Part shown: in pieces, positions 43,125 to 49,035 of the stretch | How positions within the stretch are numbered: position 1 is the stretch's first letter | Layout: the number at the start of each line of letters is the position of its first letter | Assembly (NCBI RefSeq): GCF_003063545.1 | Contig: NZ_NESD01000001.1 | Location: 1,194,790 to 1,258,789 of the forward strand | Origin: Limnohabitans sp. Jir61 | GTDB lineage: Bacteria > Pseudomonadota > Gammaproteobacteria > Burkholderiales > Burkholderiaceae_C | Reading direction: 5' to 3' | Length of the DNA stretch: 64,000 bases | Position numbers and translations under genes: made by a program | Notes under the pieces: generated by a model | The model's input: the letters and a program-made list of their open reading frames with translations, nothing else | What the model was told of the DNA's origin: nothing | Databases searched by the model: none

Positions 43125-44873
43125 TTAAAAGTTGACGCTTGCATTGAGCCAAATTCGATTGATTTTTTTAGTACCGTCTGTGTCTTGTCCGCTAGGCTGA
43201 GCCAACGGATTGCTGCCAATACGCTTGGCCCATGTCACTTTTAAATCGATACCGTTTTGGCTTTGCCAGTTCAACGTGGCGCCATAACCTTGAAGGGCGT
43301 GGCTGTTCACGACCGCGTTGTCACCGGTGCCATCTGCCCTCGCGTTGTTCTTGAATGCGTTGGCATGGCCATAGTCGTAAAAACCAGTCAACACGAATTC
43401 ATTGTGCAGGCGCTGTCTGAGTTCAGCGGTCAGCGTGTGTCCCGTTGAACCACCACCTTCGCCAGAGGGATAAGCGCGAACACCACTCACGCCAGATAGG
43501 TAAAGCTTTTCTGAAGAGTCGAGGTTTTTATTGGCCGTTTGAAATGCCATGCCGACGAATGCATTCAATGATGGTGTCAATGTCTGTATACGGCTTAAGT
43601 TCAAATTGAGCTTGTTGTATCGACCTGCTGTGTTTGGGCCACCTGCATCTGACGGTTGGTTAGCCGATCCATCTAAATTGACACTGCCTTGCGATACACC
43701 TACCGACGCATTGCTTGAGCCTGCGCCTTGCCAACTATCTGTTTGGTTAACGCTTAAGTTGATGTTGTAAACATTGAGCTTGTAGGTGGAAACGGGGCCA
43801 GAAGAAATGAAGTTGTCAAAGCGCTTGTCGTCGTAGCTCAGTGCCAGATTGATGTTTTGTTGTTGTCCTCGTAGCAATGGATAGGCAGCATCCAAGCCTG
43901 TGGTTTTTGCAGCACCGTATCCGCCAGAGATGGCAAACTTATCTAACAAGTGGTAATTCAAAAGCGTGGTGTGAATACCTGTTCGCCAACCTTCGCTGCC
44001 TGTGGGAGCTGAATAGGCCAATCGGCTGTAGTCGCTGCCTTGTGTTTTCAAAAAGTTAGTCGTTAAAGCATCACCGAGGCGCAAAGGACTGGCCACCGAT
44101 AGGTTCAGATTGAGGCGTTCGGTCCCCGTTGAGATGCTTCCGTTGTTATCAAAAGAGGCGTTACCCGACAACAAAGGCTCTTCGGTCACGCTAAGTAGCA
44201 AGTCCGTTTCGCCATGCTTTTGACCTTCCACCAAGTGGCCCGCCACCTGAATGCCCGGCAAATCGTCAAGTAGCAAAAGTGCTCGATCAATGCCCGACGC
44301 GCTCATGGCTTTGCCCGCAGGCTGAGCAGCATCCACCATGCGAATTAAGGTCTCAGTTGGCACACGATCGGGCGAAGCTTTGGGCAAAATGACTTTGCCA
44401 AAAACAGCTTCTACAACTTGAATGGTGACGATGCCTTCATCGATTTCTTGCTTAGGTAGATATGCACGCACAGTCCAACCTGCATCACGGTAGGTATTGA
44501 TCACAAGATCAACGGCCTCTTTCAATTGTGCAAATGTGAGTTTGCGGTTGCCATAAGCAGCCAACGGTTGAGTTAGAGCGTCGCTGCTGATGAGCGTGTT
44601 GCCAATGAAGTTAAATCCTTTGACAAACACCATTGCTTGATTTGCAGGCGCAATAGGACTTGGGTTTGTGGGAGCTGCTAGAGTGTTAGGTGCTTGTTTT
44701 AGTGCTTTCAAATTTTGTTCACTTTGACGCAGCAATGAACCTGCATCTACGTTTAAATTCGCAGCTTGAATCGACAAACAAGTGAATACCGCGACTCCAG
44801 CCGATATGGCGTGTTTATCAATGCATCGCAGCATTGAGTGCTTAAACTTATTACGGACAATCTTGTTAGGCAT
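43125..44873 (-). CDS. TpsB2: FhaC/ShlB-type outer-membrane transporter
   Basis: 582 residues: signal sequence (ISAGVAVFTCLSIQA), a linker with a DAGSLLRQSEQ segment, POTRA domains about 75-230 (VKGFNFIGNTLISSD..., VTIQVVEAVFGKVIL), then the barrel with the L6 motif VRAYPSGEG (465-473). It ends ASVNF, a C-terminal Phe that marks an outer-membrane barrel. It should translocate TpsA2, encoded 3 bp downstream. The ATG is at 44871-44873, and a sigma-54-like promoter lies 31-46 nt upstream. The sequence is clearly diverged from TpsB1, so the two transporters are not recent duplicates of each other. Confidence 0.94.
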   Translation of the reverse strand: MPNKIVRNKFKHSMLRCIDKHAISAGVAVFTCLSIQAANLNVDAGSLLRQSEQNLKALKQAPNTLAAPTNPSPIAPANQAMVFVKGFNFIGNTLISSDALTQPLAAYGNRKLTFAQLKEAVDLVINTYRDAGWTVRAYLPKQEIDEGIVTIQVVEAVFGKVILPKASPDRVPTETLIRMVDAAQPAGKAMSASGIDRALLLLDDLPGIQVAGHLVEGQKHGETDLLLSVTEEPLLSGNASFDNNGSISTGTERLNLNLSVASPLRLGDALTTNFLKTQGSDYSRLAYSAPTGSEGWRTGIHTTLLNYHLLDKFAISGGYGAAKTTGLDAAYPLLRGQQQNINLALSYDDKRFDNFISSGPVSTYKLNVYNINLSVNQTDSWQGAGSSNASVGVSQGSVNLDGSANQPSDAGGPNTAGRYNKLNLNLSRIQTLTPSLNAFVGMAFQTANKNLDSSEKLYLSGVSGVRAYPSGEGGGSTGHTLTAELRQRLHNEFVLTGFYDYGHANAFKNNARADGTGDNAVVNSHALQGYGATLNWQSQNGIDLKVTWAKRIGSNPLAQPSGQDTDGTKKINRIWLNASVNF

Positions 44874-44890
44874 GTTGGGGACTCAGTCAA

Positions 44891-44909
44891 TTTGCATTTC
44901 TTATGCAAA
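44891..44909. promoter_or_regulatory. Inverted repeat overlapping the -12 element of tpsB2
   Basis: TTTGCAT (44891-44897), spacer TTCTT, ATGCAAA (44903-44909) is a perfect 7-bp inverted repeat. It includes the -12 element (TTGCA on the minus strand). It might be a repressor site or coincidence. Confidence 0.35.
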
Positions 44910-44919
44910 AAAAGTGCCC
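44904..44919 (-). promoter_or_regulatory. Sigma-54-like (-24/-12) promoter upstream of tpsB2
   Basis: The minus strand reads GGGCACTTTTTTTGCA, matching TGGCAC-N5-TTGCA at 10 of 11 positions, with GG at 44918-44917 and GC at 44906-44905. A start near 44893 gives a leader of about 20 nt before the ATG. Confidence 0.6.
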
Positions 44920-45177
44920 GCCAAGATTTGTTTAGTAAAGCATTCATTTACGAAATTTTTCGGTAAAAGCCTGCCTCTAAATACTTTTAAAATTCTTTCT
45001 TCTTAAGTTAACTCTTAAGAATTCACAGAATCACTACTTATAAAAAAATCTTGGATGACACCGCTTAATCGTCACCAAAAACATATACTTAAGGAAAAAT
45101 AAACGAAAATAAAAATACTTTTGAATTAATTTTTAAAAATAAATTGCTTATGAAATCGTCTACATGTGGATACATAA

Positions 45178-45222
45178 AGCGGCAAAGAAACGTCATATGT
45201 CTTATTCTTTGACATTGCCGCT
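45178..45222 (-). terminator. Stem-loop after the small secreted-protein gene
   Basis: An 8-bp perfect stem (AGCGGCAA / TTGCCGCT) with a 29-nt interior, followed on the minus strand by TTTATG. The long loop and weak T-run make terminator function uncertain. Confidence 0.35.
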
Positions 45223-45231
45223 CCACAACCA

Positions 45232-45711
45232 TTAATTCATTGACGCCTTCTTTTTAAATTGTTCAGGTACGTTGCACTCTGCCAACTCTGACTCGAGCTG
45301 GGTATCTCCCACGATGTATTCACCCCGTTTGGCAAAGTTGTCGCGCATACGTTTGCTGTACACCTCAGACACATTGGCCACGTTGCGGCTCACGGTTTTC
45401 ATGGTTTCTTTGCTCTTCATGCCGCGTTTTTGGTCGATTTCACGCTCATTCTCTTCAGACAGCACCATGAAATGCTGAGCGAGGTTTTCAAAATCTTGCG
45501 CTCCCTTTTTTTGCCCTTTACGCTGTAGCAGCGCAGAAACATTGAGCTGCAGTGCCGCACAGCGGTTGTACAGGTAAGACAAACGCGTCGGGTCACGATA
45601 GTTTTGGTATTGCGACCGAATATCGTCAAATGTAGATAGATCGGCCGCCTTGGCGCAGCCAAAGTTCAACACCATCAAGGTTGACACAGCCAGTAAAGTG
45701 ATTGGTTTCAT
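45232..45711 (-). CDS. Small secreted hypothetical protein
   Basis: 159 residues with a signal peptide (ITLLAVSTLMVLNFGCAKA). A Cys follows Gly, but the -3 residue is Asn, so a lipobox is poor and cleavage at AKA|A is more likely. The mature part is charged and probably helical (QRKGQKKGAQDFENLAQ, NEREIDQKRGMKSKETM) with two further Cys (NRCAAL, AECNVP) that could pair. I do not recognise the family. It is divergent from the TPR gene across a 78-bp gap and lies upstream of tpsB2 on the same strand, but the 358-bp AT-rich gap suggests separate transcription. Confidence 0.7.
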   Translation of the reverse strand: MKPITLLAVSTLMVLNFGCAKAADLSTFDDIRSQYQNYRDPTRLSYLYNRCAALQLNVSALLQRKGQKKGAQDFENLAQHFMVLSEENEREIDQKRGMKSKETMKTVSRNVANVSEVYSKRMRDNFAKRGEYIVGDTQLESELAECNVPEQFKKKASMN

Positions 45712-45740
45712 TTATTTAAGTGCAAGTGTCAATTTATATC

Positions 45741-45756
45741 TGGCACAAATTATGCA
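45741..45756 (+). promoter_or_regulatory. Sigma-54-like (-24/-12) promoter upstream of the TPR gene
   Basis: TGGCACAAATTATGCA matches TGGCAC-N5-TTGCA at 10 of 11 positions, with GG (45742-45743) and GC (45754-45755) correctly spaced. A start near 45767 gives a leader of about 23 nt carrying AGGAG (45778-45782), 7 nt before the ATG. Confidence 0.6.
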
Positions 45757-45789
45757 TCTATCCATGCAAACATATTCAGGAGTTGACAC

Positions 45790-46071
45790 ATGTCTAACCA
45801 TTTTCATTCTGGCGCTAAGCAAACAAGCTTCACACTCAGTGAGCTAACGCAAGCTGCGGAAACGTTACAAGCCTCTGGCAAAGTACAAGAAGCCATTGAC
45901 CTTTACCGCCAATGGCTGCAACACGGCAAAGACGAATGCAAACATGTGGCGTGGTTCAACTATGGCTGGCTGCTACAAAAGCAAAACAAATTTGATGAAG
46001 CCGCTCAAGCCTACGACCAATTGACTCACAACTACGCCAACTATCTGTCTGGCAACTCGGCCATGGCATAA
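45790..46071 (+). CDS. Short TPR protein, like the N-terminus of SPINDLY/OGT-type TPR glycosyltransferases
   Basis: 93 residues with about two TPR units (AAETLQASGKVQEAIDLYRQWL and VAWFNYGWLLQKQNKFDEAAQAYDQL), ending shortly after the second. The wording AIDLYRQWL...HVAWFNYGWLL resembles the start of long TPR proteins with C-terminal O-GlcNAc-transferase-like domains in Comamonadaceae. The catalytic part is absent and a clean terminator follows. It has a strong Shine-Dalgarno and a sigma-54-like promoter, so it is probably expressed. It may be a stand-alone TPR adaptor or a truncated glycosyltransferase. Related enzymes modify TPS adhesins elsewhere (HMW1C with HMW1A), but a link here is only a guess. 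Confidence 0.7.
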   Translation: MSNHFHSGAKQTSFTLSELTQAAETLQASGKVQEAIDLYRQWLQHGKDECKHVAWFNYGWLLQKQNKFDEAAQAYDQLTHNYANYLSGNSAMA

Positions 46072-46103
46072 ACACGCCTCGATTTCGGTTTTCACCAAGG
46101 TTT

Positions 46104-46130
46104 AAGAGTTTCTATGAAACTCTTTTTTTG
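46104..46130 (+). terminator. Rho-independent terminator after the TPR gene
   Basis: AAGAGTTTC (46104-46112), loop TAT, GAAACTCTT (46116-46124), then a run of T. Perfect 9-bp stem. Confidence 0.85.
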
Positions 46131-46211
46131 CCCAATTTATTTACATAAGATTAATCGTATTTTTAATTAAATGGATAATTAATTGAATTTTGTCGAATCG
46201 GCAATGCTAAA

Positions 46212-46243
46212 AAGAAAAAAGGACTTAGATTGCTCCAAGTCCT
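46212..46243 (-). repeat. Left copy of the duplicated tRNA-Lys-type terminator
   Basis: This 32-nt block is 30/32 identical to 48055-48086, 1,843 bp away in direct orientation. On the minus strand it folds as a 10-bp stem with a GCAA loop followed by TTTTTTC. Of the two differences, one turns an A-U pair into a G-U wobble and one changes the loop from GAAA to GCAA, so the hairpin is preserved. It is a candidate left boundary of the small element. Confidence 0.75.
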
Positions 46244-46341
46244 CGGTCAATCCAACAGACAAGGACTCAAAGAAAAATGCCCTTGCCGAGATTGATAAAT
46301 TCATCGGCAAAGGCAGTTGTGATGTGGTGGTGATTCGTAAC

Positions 46342-46367
46342 TGACACCAGTGTCAATACGGTATGAT
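46342..46367 (+). promoter_or_regulatory. Palindrome and promoter in front of the winged-helix gene
   Basis: TGACACCAGTGTCA (46342-46355) is an inverted repeat of TGACAC. CTGACA (46341-46346) and TATGAT (46362-46367) could serve as -35 and -10 with a short 15-nt spacer. The palindrome overlaps this -35, so it may be the operator of the downstream regulator. Confidence 0.45.
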
Positions 46368-46410
46368 TTGTTAAAAAAATAACATCGCACCACACACCAA
46401 GGAATAAATT

Positions 46411-46740
46411 ATGAAAGAGGCATTCATCAGATTCTTAAATCTAAAGAATACCCTAGCGATTAAAGCAGATTGGTTAGATTTAACTTCCATGCAGTTGCTT
46501 GAAATTTGCATGGTGCGTTCCGATGCTGGACAAAGACTAACAATAACTGAAGCAATGGGTTTAACTCATGTCGCTTCACCTGCAACCATCCATAGAAAAC
46601 TGTTTCAATTGCTTGACGCTGGTTACGTAACATTTGAATACGAAAGCAATAACCGACGTACCAAGTACCTAACTCCAACAGCAAAGAGCGACGAACACTT
46701 TGCCAAATTAGGTACTCTGTTGTTACAAAGTGCTACTTAA
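46411..46740 (+). CDS. Winged-helix (MarR-like) DNA-binding protein
   Basis: 109 residues. Helices precede a winged-helix core: recognition-helix region SPATIHRKLFQLLDAGYVTF and wing ESNNRRTKYLTPTAKS. It is shorter than classical MarR proteins and has an N-terminal helix (FIRFLNLKNTL). The Shine-Dalgarno AAGGA precedes the ATG. The gene is followed after 11 bp by the membrane-protein gene, so they form an operon. The palindrome 55 bp upstream suggests autoregulation. Base composition is richer in A/T than that of the flanking core genes, consistent with a mobile origin. Confidence 0.75.
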   Translation: MKEAFIRFLNLKNTLAIKADWLDLTSMQLLEICMVRSDAGQRLTITEAMGLTHVASPATIHRKLFQLLDAGYVTFEYESNNRRTKYLTPTAKSDEHFAKLGTLLLQSAT

Positions 46741-46751
46741 TGCATTAGAAA

Positions 46752-47333
46752 ATGCTTAGGACAGAGGAACTCTTTAAGTTTGCGAGAGACAAGATTGCTA
46801 TTGTCTTGTTTTTCACTATTTTTTACATCCTCGTCTACCTCGCTTCTAAAGAGGTAGGTCTTGCAAACGCAATTAAAAGTAGTGGCGCAATAATTTTTCT
46901 TCCCGCAGGAGTCAGACTTCTTGCCTGCTTAGTTGGACGTGCGTGGGGTGCACTTGGAATCTTCATTGGATCTTTCTTTATCGTAGTTCCAAGCGTCTAC
47001 CCCAATGAAGCGAGTTCTTTTCATTTAGCAGTTTCATTAATTAATACTTTATCAGCATTCTTAAGTGTTGTTCTTGCTTTGAAGTTCTTCAAAATCTCAG
47101 ATGATTTATCAAATTTAAGATTTACTCAATTGCCATTTATAGACTTGATTGCAACGTTCTCACAAGCAACTTTCTACTACTTATTCTTGTACTCGGTTAA
47201 TCACGTAGAAGAGTCAGAGTTGTTGCCTAAATTTGTTTCGCAAATGACAGGTAACTTCCTTGGAGGAATGATTTTCATGCTCTCCTTTTTAGTATTTGTG
47301 AACGTTATGAAACGAAGAAACACCATCAGATAA
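46752..47333 (+). CDS. MASE1-like multi-pass membrane protein
   Basis: 193 residues with about six hydrophobic segments (IVLFFTIFYILVYLA, AIIFLPAGVRLLACLVG, LGIFIGSFFIVV, LINTLSAFLSVVLALKFF, LIATFSQATFYYLFLYSV, LGGMIFMLSFLVFV). The IFLPAGVRLLACLVGRAWGALGIFIGS stretch resembles MASE1-type sensor membrane domains, but no histidine kinase, GGDEF or other output domain follows. It ends RRNTIR. Paired with the winged-helix protein, it might form a membrane-linked regulatory unit. Family similarity is by eye. Confidence 0.65.
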   Translation: MLRTEELFKFARDKIAIVLFFTIFYILVYLASKEVGLANAIKSSGAIIFLPAGVRLLACLVGRAWGALGIFIGSFFIVVPSVYPNEASSFHLAVSLINTLSAFLSVVLALKFFKISDDLSNLRFTQLPFIDLIATFSQATFYYLFLYSVNHVEESELLPKFVSQMTGNFLGGMIFMLSFLVFVNVMKRRNTIR

Positions 47334-47340
47334 CGAACGA

Positions 47341-47446
47341 TTTCTAACAGTCTGCCAATAGACCTCACAGAGTGTTAGAAACCTAGTGCTTGCCATTCCT
47401 AACGGGACCTTTATGGTGACAGCGTTTTCTAACAGCGCAAAGGTCA
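47341..47446. promoter_or_regulatory. Repeated TTTCTAACA sites in front of the serine recombinase
   Basis: TTTCTAACA occurs at 47341-47349 and 47426-47434, and in inverted form (TGTTAGAAA) at 47373-47381. The last direct copy sits between GGTGAC (47415-47420) and GGTCAC (47441-47446). Clustered inverted and direct copies directly before a serine-recombinase gene fit a res/crossover site or an operator. Confidence 0.45.
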
Positions 47447-47449
47447 CAA

Positions 47450-48028
47450 ATGGCAGTTTTTGGATACGGACGAGTCAGCACATCGTCACAACACACATCA
47501 AACCAAAGACTTGAACTTGAATCTGCTGGATTCAAACTTGATTACTGGTTCTCAGACACAGGCATCAGTGGCAAGACCTGTGCGTCACAACGAGCAGAGT
47601 TCTCCCTGCTCTTAGACAAGATACGTGATGGCGAGACACTTGTTGTCTCAAAACTTGACCGTCTTGGTCGTGATGCCGTTGATGTGCTTCAAACAGTGCG
47701 TTTGCTTGCGTCAAGAGGCATCCAAGTCATCGTTCTGCAACTAGGTAAGGTGGACCTTGCGTCTGTTGCTGGCAAATTGCTGTTGACAATGCTGGTCGCA
47801 GTTGCAGAGATGGAACGTGATTTGTTGGTGGAACGCACTCAGGCAGGTCTACAACGTGCAAGGTCTCAAGGAAAGATACTTGGACGACCGGTCAAGACGA
47901 CTGATGACCAAAGACAAGAAATTCGTGCGTTACTTGCAGCAGGACGTTCTGTGAGCGACGTTGCTCGTCAGTACAGTGTGTCTCGTGTGAGCATCATTTC
48001 AATACGTATTAAGTCAGAAAAAGTATAA
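47450..48028 (+). CDS. Serine recombinase (resolvase/invertase family)
   Basis: 192 residues. The N-terminal catalytic domain has FGYGRVSTSSQ with the nucleophile Ser at about residue 10, DTGISGKT, LVVSKLDRLGRD (conserved Arg/Asp) and AEMERDLLVERTQAGL leading into the long E helix. It ends with a Hin-like helix-turn-helix (AGRSVSDVARQYSVSRVSIISI). Length and layout match small resolvases/invertases and not large integrases. It is the only recombinase in the 1.84-kb element bounded by duplicated terminators, so it is the candidate for mobilising or resolving it. Putative binding sites lie immediately upstream. Confidence 0.92.
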   Translation: MAVFGYGRVSTSSQHTSNQRLELESAGFKLDYWFSDTGISGKTCASQRAEFSLLLDKIRDGETLVVSKLDRLGRDAVDVLQTVRLLASRGIQVIVLQLGKVDLASVAGKLLLTMLVAVAEMERDLLVERTQAGLQRARSQGKILGRPVKTTDDQRQEIRALLAAGRSVSDVARQYSVSRVSIISIRIKSEKV

Positions 48029-48048
48029 AACTATGCACTTTTATACTT
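48021..48048 (+). terminator. AT-rich hairpin straddling the recombinase stop codon
   Basis: AAGTATAAAA (48021-48030) and TTTTATACTT (48039-48048) form a perfect 10-bp stem with an 8-nt loop; the TAA lies inside the left arm. It is weak thermodynamically (almost no G/C) but symmetric, so a transcript-end or recombination role is possible. Confidence 0.4.
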
Positions 48049-48054
48049 TCAGGC

Positions 48055-48086
48055 AAGAAAAAAGGACTTAGATTTCTCTAAGTCCT
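48055..48086 (-). terminator. Rho-independent terminator of tRNA-Lys (right copy of the duplicated element)
   Basis: On the minus strand, 18 nt after the tRNA, AGGACTTAGA - GAAA - TCTAAGTCCT is followed by TTTTTTC: a perfect 10-bp stem with a GNRA loop and a U-run. A near-identical copy lies at 46212-46243. Confidence 0.9.
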
Positions 48087-48104
48087 TGATTACATTATGT
48101 TTTT

Positions 48105-48180
48105 TGGTGGGACCAGCGGGGGTCGAACCCACGACAAACGGATTAAAAGTCCGCTGCTCTACCAACTGAGCTATGGTCCC
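48105..48180 (-). tRNA. trnK: tRNA-Lys (anticodon TTT)
   Basis: Minus strand: the acceptor stem GGGACCA pairs with TGGTCCC, followed by an encoded CCA. The D-arm GCTCAGTTGGTAGAGC, anticodon loop CTTTTAA (TTT, Lys) and T-arm GTGGGTTCGACCCCCGC complete a 76-nt cloverleaf. It reads away from tcdA, with its own promoter and terminator. Confidence 0.97.
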
Positions 48181-48227
48181 ATCACGCAGAGCATTTAACG
48201 TTTGTTTTGTACCCTGCGAAGCCTAAA

Positions 48228-48257
48228 AGTATAACGCATTTTTTAGTGTTTTGGCAA
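48228..48257 (-). promoter_or_regulatory. Sigma-70 promoter of tRNA-Lys
   Basis: On the minus strand TTGCCA (48257-48252) and TATACT (48233-48228) are separated by 18 nt, each 5/6 to consensus. The start would be near 48221, about 40 nt before the mature tRNA. The -35 box lies within the end of tcdA. Confidence 0.7.
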
Positions 48258-49013
48258 TGGGCGTGAAGAAATTTGATCAAAAACCCATCCCGCTGCGCAC
48301 TGCCCAAATGTGGCTGTGACGCTGACCACAGAACCATAACCACTGCAGTTCAAAGTGCCGTCGCCTTGCCCGTTGCTTGAAATGTTGCAGCTTGCATCTG
48401 GTGGCGCGACAGCTTCACGACTGAACACGCACGCAACACCTATTTTTTTACTGTCACGCGCAGCGCCATGCTGGCGGCGCAGGTTGTAACGTAGCTTGGC
48501 TAGCAACGGATCGTGGCTTGTATTTGCCAAATCATCAATATCCACTTTGTGGGCCAAGCGTTTGCCACCTGCTGCACCCACGGTGATAAACAACACCTTG
48601 TGTTGCAAGGCCCATGCGGCCATCGCAGTTTTAGCTTTGACCTGATCGCATGCATCTATGACAGCGTCAACCTGCTCACCCTTCAGCATGGCGGGCCAGT
48701 TGTCGGGCTCCACAAAGTCTTCAATGCAAGTTACCAAGCATTCGGGGTTGATGTGCGCAATGCGCTGGCGCATGGCCTCGACTTTAGCCATGCCAACAGT
48801 GTCATCCAACGCATGAATTTGTCGATTGATGTTGGACTCGGACACGTTGTCGAGGTCAATCAGGGTCAAGCGCCCCACCCCACTACGGGCTAATGCTTCT
48901 ACCGTCCACGAGCCCACACCACCTACACCCACCACCACCACATGCGCGGCACGAATGCGTGCTGCACCGCTTGCACCATACAAACGGTCTAAGCCGCCAA
49001 AACGGCGATCCAT
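48243..49013 (-). CDS. tcdA: tRNA threonylcarbamoyladenosine dehydratase TcdA
   Basis: E1/ThiF-like enzyme that cyclises t6A37 of tRNA with ATP. It shows MDRRFGGLDRLYGA, the nucleotide-binding GVGGVGSWTVEALARSG, the DLDNVSESNINRQ motif, the DACD loop and a Cys-containing crossover loop, ending with the GYGSVVSVTATFG helix. I chose the ATG at 49013 (256 residues): it gives the usual family N-terminus and lies 22 bp after the upstream stop, while an in-frame ATG at 49094 would overlap the transporter gene by 59 bp. It is the last gene of the tolB-pal-cpoB-transporter run. Confidence 0.93.
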   Translation of the reverse strand: MDRRFGGLDRLYGASGAARIRAAHVVVVGVGGVGSWTVEALARSGVGRLTLIDLDNVSESNINRQIHALDDTVGMAKVEAMRQRIAHINPECLVTCIEDFVEPDNWPAMLKGEQVDAVIDACDQVKAKTAMAAWALQHKVLFITVGAAGGKRLAHKVDIDDLANTSHDPLLAKLRYNLRRQHGAARDSKKIGVACVFSREAVAPPDASCNISSNGQGDGTLNCSGYGSVVSVTATFGQCAAGWVFDQISSRPLPKH

Positions 49014-49035
49014 GACTGAAAGGGTTGACGTGACC

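Larger units (their letters stand above)
44874..45231. other. AT-rich intergenic region upstream of tpsB2
   Basis: 358 bp with no gene. It holds the sigma-54-like site, an inverted repeat TTTGCAT-N5-ATGCAAA (44891-44909) that overlaps the -12 element, and a stem-loop at the far end (AGCGGCAA 45178-45185 with TTGCCGCT 45215-45222), just past the stop of the 45232-45711 gene. The middle is A/T-rich and could carry activator or IHF sites, but I could not fix any. Confidence 0.6.
46072..46410. other. Intergenic region with terminator, repeat copy and regulatory palindrome
   Basis: 339 bp. In order it holds the TPR-gene terminator (46104-46130), the left copy of the duplicated tRNA-Lys-type terminator (46212-46243), a 46-codon frame of doubtful value (46204-46344), and a palindrome with a -10-like TATGAT (46342-46367) in front of the winged-helix gene. 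Confidence 0.6.

Noticed and set aside
46204-46344. A 46-codon frame starting MLKRKKDLDCSK
   Set aside because: Its first third is the duplicated terminator sequence, it has no Shine-Dalgarno, and no family is recognisable; coding is possible but not supported.
46212-48180. A tRNA-integrated island with a duplicated tRNA 3' end
   Set aside because: The left repeat contains only the terminator hairpin; I found no tRNA-Lys 3' sequence there and no tyrosine integrase, so this is not a standard tRNA island.
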